A stretch of 64,000 nucleotides of DNA, from the NCBI GenBank assembly GCA_006218065.1, contig VBWE01000018.1, forward strand, positions 28,733-92,732, given 5' to 3'. The notes under the pieces were generated by a model. The model did not search any database, was not told the DNA's origin, and saw only the letters and a list, made by a program, of their open reading frames with translations. The DNA comes from Bacteroidota bacterium. Its GTDB lineage: Bacteria; Bacteroidota; Bacteroidia; Palsa-965. This document shows, in pieces, positions 8,713 to 18,541 of the stretch; the stretch's first letter is position 1, and each line of letters opens with the position of its first letter. A program made the translations under genes and the position numbers.

Positions 8713-10035
8713 ATGAAAAAACAGCTACACGTACTTCTTCTTGCTCTTCTTCCCGTTCTTTCCATAAACGCACAACCGGTTTACAACGCTTCCGATTACG
8801 CTGTGGCCGGCGACACTGTTTTTCTCACGCAGGCGCAAACCGGTTCTTATAATTTCGATACGACCGGGGTCAACATGACGTGGAATTATGCCGCACTGAC
8901 GGGCGTTTCACAACGCAGGCTTCGTTTCCGCCTGCCCACCCAAACCGGTTTCACTTTTACACAGTGGCCATATATTTACAATTCTTCCAATGTAAATCTT
9001 TCCTCCACAGACGACCAGGCGGTTTCACTTGGCAATTTCCAGCAAACGGATCCGAACGATTATTTTCTGAAGAATAATTCCCTGCTGGAACAAAAAGCTT
9101 CTTCGTTTGCTGTCGGCGTCAACAATACATCGATCAATGTCAAAAACGTATACACCACATCCGATGTACTTTACCGTTTCCCGATGAATTACGGTGACCT
9201 GGACTCTTCGCTGGCTTCCTACACCAGTTCGATTCCCGGGTTTTATTACCGGGAAACATCCATCAAACGTGTAAATGAAAACGAAGGATGGGGAACCGTG
9301 ATCACGCCTTACGGCAGTTTCAGCAATTGCCTGAAAATGGTTTCCAGTCTCATGCAGATTGACACGATCAGCATCGACACGTTTGGTGTGCCTACGGATA
9401 CTTTGTACTTCCGTGAATTCCGGTGGATGAGTCCCGGCTGGAATTACCCGGTTCTGACAGTCAGGCAGATAAAAACCGGGATGATCTACATCACGCAAAG
9501 CATCGAGTATTACGATGTGCAGCAATATTTCCAGCCGAACGCGCTCTTTGCGTACCTGCCTGTAGGCCCGCTCGTGGGTGATACCGTTCTTTTTCAGAAT
9601 CTGAGTACAAACAGCACCGGTTATCGCTGGAATTTCGGCGACCCGGCCAGCGGCGCCGGCGACAGTTCCGCAGCAATTAATCCTTCGCATGTTTTCAATG
9701 CGGCGGGAACCTATTACGTGCAACTGATCGCGGAAAACGGTACGCTTTCCGATACCATCACGCTCCCGGTCAACGTTTCCGTAATGACGTCCGCCGGCGA
9801 AGAAAGTTCAGCGAGCCTGCTGCACATTTACCCCAATCCTGCGGGCGAAAAAATCTGCCTGCAGGGCATAAACGCCGGGGAAGGAGAAATTCTGCTTTAC
9901 GATTGCACGGGCAAAGTCGCCGGGAAATTTCCGCTGGCTCCCGAATTGAACATTGCTGATTTGAAACCCGGAGTCTATTTCGTCGTTATCCGTAAAGAAA
10001 ACGAAGTGATCATCCGTAAAATGATCAAGACATAA
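8713..10035 (+). CDS. T9SS cargo protein with PKD-like domain
   Basis: 440 aa. Signal peptide MKKQLHVLLLALLPVLSINAQ; a ~250-residue N-terminal region with TWNYAAL and ITPYGSFSNCLK; a PKD-like domain near 280-360 (YRWNFGDPASGAG, FNAAGTYYVQLIA); and a C-terminal T9SS sorting domain beginning LHIYPNPAGEKI and ending VIIRKMIKT. It is exported across the outer membrane by the type IX machinery and anchored or released. It is paralogous to the gene at 33625, sharing the TWN(Y/F)AAL, TP(Y/L)G and tyrosine-rich landmarks in order. Function unknown. An upstream in-frame ATG at 8692 exists but gives a less typical signal peptide. Confidence 0.8.
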   Translation: MKKQLHVLLLALLPVLSINAQPVYNASDYAVAGDTVFLTQAQTGSYNFDTTGVNMTWNYAALTGVSQRRLRFRLPTQTGFTFTQWPYIYNSSNVNLSSTDDQAVSLGNFQQTDPNDYFLKNNSLLEQKASSFAVGVNNTSINVKNVYTTSDVLYRFPMNYGDLDSSLASYTSSIPGFYYRETSIKRVNENEGWGTVITPYGSFSNCLKMVSSLMQIDTISIDTFGVPTDTLYFREFRWMSPGWNYPVLTVRQIKTGMIYITQSIEYYDVQQYFQPNALFAYLPVGPLVGDTVLFQNLSTNSTGYRWNFGDPASGAGDSSAAINPSHVFNAAGTYYVQLIAENGTLSDTITLPVNVSVMTSAGEESSASLLHIYPNPAGEKICLQGINAGEGEILLYDCTGKVAGKFPLAPELNIADLKPGVYFVVIRKENEVIIRKMIKT

Positions 10036-10099
10036 ACAGTTGGTTTGCTCCTGATGATTCCAGCCAGGTCCTCCTTCGCACCGTGATGGCCGGAAAACG

Positions 10100-10131
10100 A
10101 CAGCCCCCGGGAAAGCACGGGGGCTGTTTTT
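10100..10131 (+). terminator. Intrinsic terminator after the T9SS gene
   Basis: Stem ACAGCCCCCG (10100-10109) pairs perfectly with CGGGGGCTGT (10118-10127), with an 8-nt loop and a following T-rich run. Confidence 0.9.
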
Positions 10132-10189
10132 ATTCATGGAGATTCATATAACGGTTATAGGTAAATTGCGGCCTGCTTTCCATATACCG

Positions 10190-10558
10190 ATGAGCGATAT
10201 CCAACTGCCGCAGCAAAACGAACTCGAAAAATATTCGGAATGGCAGGAGATGCTTGTCCCGGTAACCGCGCAACTGGAAAAAGATTTTTTAAGCACAGGC
10301 CTTGACTGGGACAATACGCTGAATAATACGACAACATATCCCGAACTTTTCCAAAAATTGCTCCCCGCAATTACCCGCCTGATCGATCAGAAATTCGAAC
10401 AGTTTGCCCAGTTGCTTTACCGGGTGGATATCAGCGAAGCGCAGGTAAATAAAGCCGGGCAGCTTTACCCGGAAAAAAATTTCCCGGAACTCGCCACGGA
10501 ACTGTTGATCCTGCGGGAACTGCATAAAGTGATTATCCGGAAATATTACAGGTCCTGA
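10190..10558 (+). CDS. Conserved hypothetical cytoplasmic protein
   Basis: 122 aa from ATG 10190 (MSDIQLPQQNELEKYSEW). It is predicted all-helical, with no signal peptide, membrane segment or recognisable catalytic motif. An in-frame ATG at 10136 is closer to the terminator ending at 10131 and would leave almost no room for a promoter, so 10190 is preferred. It lies just upstream of sucA in the same direction with a 125-bp gap containing its own -7 box. I do not recognise the family. Confidence 0.55.
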   Translation: MSDIQLPQQNELEKYSEWQEMLVPVTAQLEKDFLSTGLDWDNTLNNTTTYPELFQKLLPAITRLIDQKFEQFAQLLYRVDISEAQVNKAGQLYPEKNFPELATELLILRELHKVIIRKYYRS

Positions 10559-10649
10559 CTCACCCCCGGACCACAAACCTTTTCCCCTACTCATCTGTTC
10601 TCTTTCATAACGGCTGCATGCACCAGCCCGTTCCCGGGCTAAAAACCCG

Positions 10650-10657
10650 TAACTTTG
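10650..10657 (+). promoter_or_regulatory. Bacteroidota -7 element (TAACTTTG) for sucA
   Basis: TAACTTTG is an exact TAnnTTTG match 26 nt before the sucA ATG at 10684. No good -33 TTG was seen at the usual spacing. Confidence 0.5.
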
Positions 10658-10683
10658 CACGTTTTTCAGCACCACCAACGACA

Positions 10684-13425
10684 ATGGATAAATTCTCGTA
10701 CCTGGGCAATGGCGATATCGTGGCGATCGAATCCCTGTACCAGCAATTTCTCGCCGATCCGGCTTCGGTTGATACCGGCTGGCAGCAGTTTTTCGGCGGT
10801 TTCGAATTCGCACGGAAAAATTACGAGGCTTCGGGAGAAATCCCGGAACAGGTCCGTAAGGAATTCAACGTCATCAACCTGATCAACGGGTATCGCGTCC
10901 GCGGTCACCTGTTCACACAAACCAACCCGGTTCGCGAACGCCGCAAATACCTGCCCACGCTCGAACCGGAAAATTTCGGGCTGGATAAAACAGATCTCGA
11001 TACGGTTTTCCAGGCCGGTTCGCAGATCGGGATCGGTGCGGCGAAACTCCGCGACATCATCGCGCATCTTGAGCAAACGTATTGCCAGAGCATCGGCGCG
11101 GAGTATATGTACATCCGCGACCCGGAAACGATCCAGTGGCTGCAGCAGAAAATGGAAAGCAACCGGAACACACCTGCTTTTTCCGCTTTCGAAAAGGTGA
11201 CTATCCTGAGCAAACTGACGCAGGCCGTTTCGTTCGAGAATTTCCTGCACACGAAATTCGTCGGGCAAAAGCGATTTTCACTGGAAGGTTGCGAAACCCT
11301 GATTCCTGCGCTGGATGCGCTGATGGAACACGGAACCGAACTCGGCATCGAAGATTACGTGATCGGTATGGCGCATCGCGGAAGGCTGAACGTGCTGGCG
11401 AATATCCTGCACAAAACGTACAAGGATATTTTCACCGAATTCGAAGGCGCCGTTTCGGAAGATGCGGAATATGACGGCGATGTGAAATACCACATGGGTT
11501 ACAGTAACGATGTGATCAGCAACAGCGGGAAAAAAGTACATATCAGCCTGATGCCGAATCCTTCGCACCTCGAAGCGGTGAACCCGATCGTGGAAGGAAA
11601 TATCCGCGCCAAAATCGATACACGTTACAAAGGCGATTACAGCAAAGCCTGCCCCATCCTCGTGCACGGCGACGCCGCGATAGCGGGACAGGGCATCGTG
11701 TACGAAGTGCTGCAGATGAGCCAGCTCGATGGTTATAAAACGGGCGGAACGATTCACTTCGTTACAAATAACCAGGTCGGTTTTACGACCAATTACCTCG
11801 ACGCCCGTTCGAGTACGTATTGCACCGACGTGGCGAAAGTGGTGCTCTCGCCCGTTTTCCACGTGAACGGCGACGACGTGGAAGCGATTACGCTGGTTTG
11901 CAAACTGGCTATGGAATTCAGGCAGAAGTTTCACCGCGACGTGTTCATCGACATTCTCGGCTACCGGAAATACGGGCACAACGAAGGCGACGAACCGCGT
12001 TTTACCCAGCCGCTGCTGTACAAACAAATCGCCACGCACCCCAACCCGCGCCAGATCTACGTGGACAAACTGATCGCACAGGGCGCAGTCGATGCGGATA
12101 CAGCCAAAGAAATAGAAAAACAGTTCAAAGATTCGCTGCAGGGTATGCTCGACGAGGCGCGGAAAACGGAAAAAGCGAAAATCACCTCGTATCTCGAAGG
12201 TCCCTGGAAAGGCCTGAAGATGGGCCAATCGGGCGACATGAACCAACTCGTGGAAACGAAAGTCGATGAAAAAATATTCCTCGGCATCGCGCGAAAAACG
12301 ACGGAACTTCCGAAGGATAAAAAGTTTTTCAGCAAGATCGAGAAGACTTTCGGCGACCGCCGCGAGATGATCGAGAAAGACGCTTACGACTGGGCCATGG
12401 GCGAGTTGCTGGCATACGCCACGCTGATGCAGGAAGGACACCCGGTCCGTTTCAGCGGGCAGGATGTGGAGCGCGGCACCTTTTCGCACCGCCACGCCGT
12501 GATCAAAGTGGAAGATTCGGAAGAAGAATTTATCCCGCTCAATCATTTCAGCGAAACGCAGGCGAAACTGGAAATTTACAATTCGCATTTGTCGGAATAC
12601 GGTGTGCTCGGTTTCGAATACGGGTATGCCATGGCTTCACCGAAGGCGCTGACGATCTGGGAAGCCCAGTTTGGTGACTTTTTCAATGGCGCGCAGATCA
12701 TCATCGACCAGTTCCTGAGCAGCGCCGAATACAAGTGGCGGCGCATGAACGGCTTAGTCATGCTGCTTCCGCACGGGTACGAAGGACAAGGCCCCGAGCA
12801 TTCCAGCGCACGCATGGAACGTTTCCTGCAGCTTTGCGCCGAAAATAATATGCAGATCGTGAATACGACCACGCCGGCGAACCAGTTCCATGCTTTGCGC
12901 CGCCAGTTGAAACGCGATTTCCGTAAACCGCTGATCTGTTTTACGCCGAAAAAATTACTGCGTTACCCGAGCTGCGTGTCTTCGAAAAAAGATTTTACGA
13001 GCGGCGGTTTCCGGGAGCTGATCGACGATGCCGCGGCCAAAGCGGATAAAGTGAAACGCGTACTTTTCTGCACCGGGAAAATTTATTACGACCTGGCGGA
13101 AGAACGCGATAAAAACAAAACGGAAGAAGCGGCGATCGTGCGGCTGGAGCAGGTTTACCCGCTTCCGCTGGAGCAAATAAAAGCCGTGCTGAAGAAATAC
13201 AAAAACGCAACGGAATACTGCTGGGTGCAGGAAGAGCCCGCCAACATGGGCGCATGGACGTTCCTGCTCCGCGCGTTCCGCGAAGTACGCCTGGAATATA
13301 TAGGTCGCGACGAAGCGGCCAGCCCGGCAACCGGTTTCTCCAAACTGCACGGCAAAGAACAGGATGCAATTATCAAATCGGCTTTCGCAGGATTGAAACA
13401 AAACCTGGCGGAAAAAGTGAAGTAA
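10684..13425 (+). CDS. sucA: 2-oxoglutarate dehydrogenase E1 component
   Basis: 913 aa, typical of SucA. The N-terminus (MDKFSYLGNGDIVAIESLY, then GYRVRGHLFTQTNPV) has the E1o-specific segment that docks E2. Thiamine-site motifs include MAHRGRLNVLANI near 230, GDAAIAGQG near 329 and VNGDDVEAI near 395; the transketolase-like C-terminus has HGYEGQGPEHSSARMERFL. It decarboxylates 2-oxoglutarate and reductively succinylates the lipoyl group of SucB in the TCA cycle. ATG 10684 begins the conserved N-terminus; a longer frame from 10618 would start before the -7 box. The downstream gene is sucB. No E3 gene is in the window. Confidence 0.96.
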   Translation: MDKFSYLGNGDIVAIESLYQQFLADPASVDTGWQQFFGGFEFARKNYEASGEIPEQVRKEFNVINLINGYRVRGHLFTQTNPVRERRKYLPTLEPENFGLDKTDLDTVFQAGSQIGIGAAKLRDIIAHLEQTYCQSIGAEYMYIRDPETIQWLQQKMESNRNTPAFSAFEKVTILSKLTQAVSFENFLHTKFVGQKRFSLEGCETLIPALDALMEHGTELGIEDYVIGMAHRGRLNVLANILHKTYKDIFTEFEGAVSEDAEYDGDVKYHMGYSNDVISNSGKKVHISLMPNPSHLEAVNPIVEGNIRAKIDTRYKGDYSKACPILVHGDAAIAGQGIVYEVLQMSQLDGYKTGGTIHFVTNNQVGFTTNYLDARSSTYCTDVAKVVLSPVFHVNGDDVEAITLVCKLAMEFRQKFHRDVFIDILGYRKYGHNEGDEPRFTQPLLYKQIATHPNPRQIYVDKLIAQGAVDADTAKEIEKQFKDSLQGMLDEARKTEKAKITSYLEGPWKGLKMGQSGDMNQLVETKVDEKIFLGIARKTTELPKDKKFFSKIEKTFGDRREMIEKDAYDWAMGELLAYATLMQEGHPVRFSGQDVERGTFSHRHAVIKVEDSEEEFIPLNHFSETQAKLEIYNSHLSEYGVLGFEYGYAMASPKALTIWEAQFGDFFNGAQIIIDQFLSSAEYKWRRMNGLVMLLPHGYEGQGPEHSSARMERFLQLCAENNMQIVNTTTPANQFHALRRQLKRDFRKPLICFTPKKLLRYPSCVSSKKDFTSGGFRELIDDAAAKADKVKRVLFCTGKIYYDLAEERDKNKTEEAAIVRLEQVYPLPLEQIKAVLKKYKNATEYCWVQEEPANMGAWTFLLRAFREVRLEYIGRDEAASPATGFSKLHGKEQDAIIKSAFAGLKQNLAEKVK

Positions 13426-13431
13426 ATACCG

Positions 13432-13516
13432 AATGTTCAATGCCAAACGCTCAATGCACAATGATCAAGTATTCATCCGGTGTTCATTGTGCGTTGGGAG
13501 CTGATCATTGAACATT
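13432..13516. repeat. Palindrome between sucA and sucB (AATGTTCAATG family)
   Basis: Perfect 11-bp outer arms AATGTTCAATG (13432-13442) and CATTGAACATT (13506-13516) enclose a second imperfect pair (CAATGCACAATGA with TCATTGTGCGTTG). Related words recur at 37733-37812. Within the suc operon it could form a stem-loop in the mRNA. Confidence 0.8.
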
Positions 13517-13544
13517 AATTTGTACAACAAATAAACGAACACAC

Positions 13545-14798
13545 ATGGCCATTCTCGAACTTAAAGTTCCCAGTCCCGGCGAGTCGATCACCGAAGTCAC
13601 CATTGCCCGCTGGCTGAAAAAAGACGGCGATTACGTAGAGAAAGACGAAGAACTTGCCGAGATCGAATCGGACAAAGCCACACTGACCATCAACGCCGAA
13701 GACAGCGGCGCCATCAAAATCCTGGCGCCCGACGGCACAACCGTGAAAGTCGGCGAAGTGATCTGCAAGATCGACACCAGCGTAAAAGGCGAAAGCAAAC
13801 CGAAAGCAGAGAAAAAGACCGAACCGGTTGCCGAGAAAAAAGCCGCGCCCGAAAAAAAGAAAGAGACGGCAACAGTCGCCGAAAGCAAAAAAGAAACGTA
13901 CGCCACCGGTCATCCTTCCGTCGCAGCCAAAAAGCTGATGGACGAAAGCGGCCTGGCAGCCCGTAAAATCAACGGTTCGGGCAAAGACGGCCGCATCACG
14001 AAAAGTGACGTGCTGCATGCCCTCGCCAGCGGCTTTGATGCGACTTCCGCACAAAGCTGGGGCGGTTCACGCGAACAGAAGCGCGAAAAGATGAGTTCGC
14101 TCCGCAAAAAACTCGCGCAGCGTCTTGTTTCCGTAAAACAGGAAACGGCGATGCTCACCACCTTCAACGAAGTGGACATGAGCGGCATCATGAACCTGCG
14201 CGCGAAGTACAAAGAAGCGTTCAAGGAAAAATACGGCGTGAACGTCGGTTTCATGTCTTTCTTCACCAAAGCCGTTTGCGAAGCGCTGCACCAGTTCCCT
14301 GCGGTGAATGCGATGATCGACGGTGAAGAAATCGTTTACCATGATTACTGCGACGTGGGCATCGCCGTGAGCGCCCCGAAAGGACTGATGGTTCCCGTGA
14401 TCCGCAACGCGGAAACGATGAGCCTCGCCGAAATAGAAACGGAAATCAAACGTTTGGCCACACGCGCCCGCGACAATAAAATCAGTCTCGATGAAATGAC
14501 AGGCGGAACATTTACAATCACCAACGGCGGCGTATTCGGTTCGCTGATGAGCACGCCGATCATCAACCCGCCGCAGAGCGCGATCCTCGGCATGCACAAC
14601 GTGGTCGATCGTCCTGTTGCCGTAAACGGGCAGGTCGTCATCCGCCCGATGATGTACGTAGCCCTGAGTTACGATCACCGTATCATCGACGGAAGGGAAA
14701 GCGTAAGTTTCCTCGTGGCCGTGAAAAAAATGCTGGAGAACCCGGCACGCCTGCTTTTCGGCGGGAAAGATCCCGAAGAAGTGGTGCTGGGTTTATAA
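13545..14798 (+). CDS. sucB: Dihydrolipoyllysine-residue succinyltransferase, E2 of 2-oxoglutarate dehydrogenase
   Basis: 417 aa. The lipoyl domain (1-~78) carries the lipoylated lysine K44 in ESDKATL; an Ala/Lys/Glu linker follows; a peripheral-subunit binding domain lies around 121-160 ([26 protein letters not shown]); and the catalytic acyltransferase domain carries the active-site SYDHRIIDG near 375. It transfers the succinyl group from E1 to CoA. The single lipoyl domain and length are as usual for SucB. It is 119 bp after sucA with a palindrome between them, so co-transcription is likely but expression may be differential. Confidence 0.95.
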   Translation: MAILELKVPSPGESITEVTIARWLKKDGDYVEKDEELAEIESDKATLTINAEDSGAIKILAPDGTTVKVGEVICKIDTSVKGESKPKAEKKTEPVAEKKAAPEKKKETATVAESKKETYATGHPSVAAKKLMDESGLAARKINGSGKDGRITKSDVLHALASGFDATSAQSWGGSREQKREKMSSLRKKLAQRLVSVKQETAMLTTFNEVDMSGIMNLRAKYKEAFKEKYGVNVGFMSFFTKAVCEALHQFPAVNAMIDGEEIVYHDYCDVGIAVSAPKGLMVPVIRNAETMSLAEIETEIKRLATRARDNKISLDEMTGGTFTITNGGVFGSLMSTPIINPPQSAILGMHNVVDRPVAVNGQVVIRPMMYVALSYDHRIIDGRESVSFLVAVKKMLENPARLLFGGKDPEEVVLGL

Positions 14799-14850
14799 CC
14801 GGTTTGCACCATACCCGTAACGAAGGGCTTTTTTATTCTGGGTGGAATCT

Positions 14851-14858
14851 TAATTTTG
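14851..14858 (+). promoter_or_regulatory. Bacteroidota -7 element (TAATTTTG) for the propeller kinase
   Basis: Exact TAnnTTTG match ending only 8 nt before the GTG start at 14867; transcription would begin almost at the start codon. Confidence 0.55.
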
Positions 14859-14866
14859 ATCTGCCC

Positions 14867-17803
14867 GTGAAAAAATTACTCACCCTGTTTTTTTGCATTC
14901 CCGCTCTCCTGTCTTTTGCACAGGAAGTGGATTTCCCGCAACCTGTTTTCAAACGATACACGGTCACGGAAGGTTTGCCCAGTCCCGAAATCTACGACGT
15001 GATCCAGGATCATTACGGCTATATCTGGATCGCTACCGACCGCGGTGTAAGCCGGTTCGACGGCAGGACCTTCCGGAATTTCGGAACGGAGAACGGGCTT
15101 ACGGACAATACGGTTTTCAATCTTCACGAAGATGCGCAGGGCCGCCTCTGGTGCCTCACTTTCAACGGGCGTCTTTGCTGGATACGCAACGACAGTATCG
15201 TTCCCTATCGCTACAATGACCTGCTGCAGAAACAACTGGTCTCCCCGCATATTCTTCGTTCGTTCTCCGTAGAAAAAAACGACAGCATCGTGCTCGGCTA
15301 TCTCAAGCACGGCATTTGCGCGGTGAGCGGCAGCGGCGTTTTTTCAAACCTGTTTCCTCCTCCCGGCGCAGGACAGAACATCCAGTACCAGGCTGTCGTA
15401 TCCGGCGGACAGGTACATCTCGGGCAGCACCGGAACGGCGCACACCAGGATACGCACGAATTGCTGGTCCGCATAAACGGGCAAAGCACCCGGCTGCCGA
15501 TGAATCACTACCAGGCGCAGGAAAATATTTACGGTTTCCGCCGGAAGAACGGGGAATATATTTTCGCGATGGAAAAAACGCTGTTCAGCAACCGGGGCGG
15601 AAAATTCACCTCGCGAAAAAGTGACGAGGAAATCGTGCGCATGTACGAAGACCGCGATTCCTGTCTCTGGCTGAGCGCTCCCGGCAAAGGAGTAAAACGT
15701 TTCGCACCCGGCGCCGACTCGGGAACCTGCGATCTTTTTTTCAGGGAGGAAACGATCACCGCCATCCTGCATGATCACGAAGGCGGTTTCTGGCTGGGGA
15801 CGCTCGGGCACGGTTTGTTTTATATTCCGTCGCTCGCCATGCGCAATTTTGTACCGGCCAAAGCCACGTATGATCGTGAAGTCCGGGTCATGGCCATGCA
15901 CGGCGACGGCATACTCGCGGGATTCGGGAACGGCATGATCGGATTGGCGAACGATACCGGCATGACCGTTTTAAAATTTGCAGGCGACCGCAACCTGTTC
16001 AGGATGCCGATGTCCTTGTTACACGATACGCGGCTCGGGTGGACATGGATCTCGGATCGCCAGCAGTTGTTCGCTTTTGATGAGACGGGGAAGGCGTGTA
16101 CCGATTCATCGCTGAAGCTGGCGCTTTGCCTGGCTTCGGACCGGGAAGGAAATACCTGGTCGTGCGGAAACGGTTACATCGCCCGCTACGAAAAGAACGC
16201 GTCGAAAACATGGACGATCCACGAGCGGTTTCATTATATCGTGTTCGACGATGAGAACCGCTGCTGGGTCGCTTCGCTTCGCGGCATTTTTATTTTCAGG
16301 AACGGCGTGCTGGAACGTCCGCCTTTTTACGCCTCGCTGCCGGATGCGCGTATCAGCGAAATACTGCCGCTGCCTGGTGGCGGGCTCGCGCTGGGCGGAC
16401 TCGGCTGCGGGCTGATCGTGGTGCGTGACGATAAAATCGTGCGCATCGGGGAAAACGAAGGACTGTCGGGCAATACGGTCAATTGCCTCGCTGCTGCCAG
16501 CGACGGGTGGCTGTGGGCCGGTACCAACCGCGGACTCAGCGGCATTCAGTTCCGGGAAACAGGTTCCGTGATCCGTAATTTTTCCACGGCGCACGGCCTG
16601 CCGACCAACGATATTCATAAACTGATCGCGCGCGACGGTGTGCTCTGGCTGGGCAGCAGCGAAGGACTCACGCGTTTCAATCCAACGCTCTCTCCGCAAA
16701 ACATTATCCCGCCCCGTATTTATATTACCAGGATACACACGCGCGATTCCATTTACCTTCCCGGGCGTAAACCGGAGTTTCCATATCACGATAACAACCT
16801 GAACATTTTGTTTACCGGGCTTTCATACCGTATGAGCGGCGATGTCGTTTTTCGTTACAGGCTCAATGACCGGAATGATTCCTGGCAGGTTGTTCGTAGT
16901 CCATCCGTGCAACTGGCGTCGCTCGAACCCGGCGATTATACATTCGAAGTGCAAGCGCAAAACGAAGACGGCGCATGGAGCGAAAAGCCGGCAGTGTTTC
17001 ATTTCCGCATCCGCCCGCCTTATTGGAAAACCTGGTGGTTTATAACGCTGACAGGAAGCCTGGTTCTCTTTTTCGCCGCCTTGTTTTACCGCAGGCGGAT
17101 ACGGATGATCCGGTATCGCGACACCATGCAGCGGTTATTGTCGGAATACCGCCGCCAGGCGCTCGCCGCGCAAATGAACCCGCACTTTATTTTCAATGCG
17201 CTCAATTCCATCCAGACTTTCATTCTCAAAAACGACCGCGTATCCGCCACCCGTTATCTTTCGATGTTTGCGCAGCTCATGCGCGAAGTGCTGGATAATT
17301 CGCAGTCGGTTCACATTACCGTTGAACGTGAACTCGAAGCGTTGCGGCTCTACCTGCAGCTCGAGCAGTTGCGTTTCCCGGACAAGCTGCGTTATGAAAT
17401 CAAAACGGAAGGTTTCAGTACTTCCGAACTGCTTATTCCCGCGCTCCTGCTCCAGCCCTTCGTTGAAAATGCGATCCGGCACGGCATCGCCCCGAAAGAA
17501 GAAGGCGGAACTGTACTCGTGCTGCTTTCGAAAAAAGAGAACGGAATTTTATGCGTGATCGAAGATGACGGAAAAGGACGCGCAGCTTCCCGGAAGCAGG
17601 AAACCGGCGGCCATCGTTCATCCGGGAGCGAGCTTACGGAAAAACGAATCCGCCACGACGCTGAACAGGCCGACATTCCCGCCGAATTCCTGGTCGAAGA
17701 TATTGTCAGTCCCGGTGGACAGCCTTGCGGAACGCGCGTCAGTTTCCGTGTCGCCATCCGCCAGGCCAAAAAAGAAACAAACAACATAAACCAGCCGACA
17801 TGA
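14867..17803 (+). CDS. Reg_prop/Y_Y_Y sensor histidine kinase (LytS-type catalytic domain)
   Basis: 978 aa from GTG 14867. Signal peptide (KKLLTLFFCIPALLSFAQ); a large periplasmic beta-propeller region to ~620 with Reg_prop-like repeats (GLPSPEIYDVIQDHYGYIWI, GLTDNTVFNLHEDAQGRLW, GLSGNTVNCLAAASDGWLW); a Y_Y_Y domain near 640-720; one membrane helix (ITLTGSLVLFFAALFY); and a cytoplasmic LytS-type kinase with MNPHFIFNALNSIQTF near 768 and FVENAIRHG near 863. It senses a periplasmic signal and phosphorylates the LytTR regulator whose ATG overlaps its stop codon (ATGA, 17800-17803). A longer frame opens at 14804, but 14867 gives a clean signal peptide and follows the -7 box. Confidence 0.85.
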   Translation: MKKLLTLFFCIPALLSFAQEVDFPQPVFKRYTVTEGLPSPEIYDVIQDHYGYIWIATDRGVSRFDGRTFRNFGTENGLTDNTVFNLHEDAQGRLWCLTFNGRLCWIRNDSIVPYRYNDLLQKQLVSPHILRSFSVEKNDSIVLGYLKHGICAVSGSGVFSNLFPPPGAGQNIQYQAVVSGGQVHLGQHRNGAHQDTHELLVRINGQSTRLPMNHYQAQENIYGFRRKNGEYIFAMEKTLFSNRGGKFTSRKSDEEIVRMYEDRDSCLWLSAPGKGVKRFAPGADSGTCDLFFREETITAILHDHEGGFWLGTLGHGLFYIPSLAMRNFVPAKATYDREVRVMAMHGDGILAGFGNGMIGLANDTGMTVLKFAGDRNLFRMPMSLLHDTRLGWTWISDRQQLFAFDETGKACTDSSLKLALCLASDREGNTWSCGNGYIARYEKNASKTWTIHERFHYIVFDDENRCWVASLRGIFIFRNGVLERPPFYASLPDARISEILPLPGGGLALGGLGCGLIVVRDDKIVRIGENEGLSGNTVNCLAAASDGWLWAGTNRGLSGIQFRETGSVIRNFSTAHGLPTNDIHKLIARDGVLWLGSSEGLTRFNPTLSPQNIIPPRIYITRIHTRDSIYLPGRKPEFPYHDNNLNILFTGLSYRMSGDVVFRYRLNDRNDSWQVVRSPSVQLASLEPGDYTFEVQAQNEDGAWSEKPAVFHFRIRPPYWKTWWFITLTGSLVLFFAALFYRRRIRMIRYRDTMQRLLSEYRRQALAAQMNPHFIFNALNSIQTFILKNDRVSATRYLSMFAQLMREVLDNSQSVHITVERELEALRLYLQLEQLRFPDKLRYEIKTEGFSTSELLIPALLLQPFVENAIRHGIAPKEEGGTVLVLLSKKENGILCVIEDDGKGRAASRKQETGGHRSSGSELTEKRIRHDAEQADIPAEFLVEDIVSPGGQPCGTRVSFRVAIRQAKKETNNINQPT

Positions 17804-18504
17804 AAATCCGATCCGTTATTGCCGACGATGAAAAGTCGGCCGTGGAAGGTATGCAGCAATTGCTTTCCGAATTCTGCACCGATGTGGAAATAGCCGGAAC
17901 TGCAACGAACGTAATCGATACGGTTCGCCTGGTCCGCGAACTGCAGCCCGATGTACTTTTTCTCGATATCGAAATGCCGCCGGAAACCGGCTTCGACGTG
18001 CTGAACGAACTCGGAGAAGAAGCGCCTGTGGTCATTTTCGTTACCGCGTATAATCATTATGCGATCCGGGCATTACGCGAAAACGCGTTCGATTATTTGC
18101 TCAAACCGGTGAGCATCGATGATCTGCGCGCCGCAGTGGAACGCGTCCGTGAAAAACAAACAGCGCCCGCGGCGTTCGGCCAGGCAGAACGGCTTACCAT
18201 TTCCACCACCGACGGTTTTTATTTTGTTTCAACAGCTGAAATCATCCGGGTGGAAGCTTCGGGAAGTTACTCGGAACTGCACCTTGCCGACGGCCGGAAG
18301 ATCGTGGCCTCGCGCAACATCGGCCACTTCGAGCGGCTGCTGAAAAAACGCGGGTTCTTCCGCGCGCACAATTCGCACCTGCTGAATTTGTCGATGGTAA
18401 AAAAATTCCTGCGCCGCGACGGGTACTTCGTGGAAATGCAGGATAATTCCATAGTCGAGATTTCACGCAGGAAAAAAGACGAGTTCCTGGAAGCGATGGG
18501 ATAG
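17800..18504 (+). CDS. LytTR-family response regulator
   Basis: 234 aa. Receiver domain with acidic pocket D9-D10-E11, phospho-acceptor D56 in LFLDIEMP and lysine in YLLKPV; LytTR DNA-binding domain ~135-232 (EIIRVEASGSYSELHL, FFRAHNSHLLNLSMV). The ATG overlaps the kinase stop by 4 bp, a translational coupling typical of cognate pairs. The SBBP-repeat gene 134 bp downstream is a possible target, but this is inference from proximity only. Confidence 0.9.
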   Translation: MKIRSVIADDEKSAVEGMQQLLSEFCTDVEIAGTATNVIDTVRLVRELQPDVLFLDIEMPPETGFDVLNELGEEAPVVIFVTAYNHYAIRALRENAFDYLLKPVSIDDLRAAVERVREKQTAPAAFGQAERLTISTTDGFYFVSTAEIIRVEASGSYSELHLADGRKIVASRNIGHFERLLKKRGFFRAHNSHLLNLSMVKKFLRRDGYFVEMQDNSIVEISRRKKDEFLEAMG

Positions 18505-18541
18505 CCGCCGCCAGGCATACCATCCGTAAATTCAATCCCGC

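Noticed and set aside
11278..12588. 436-aa open frame on the minus strand within sucA
   Set aside because: Complement of the SucA coding frame; no start context or recognisable domain.
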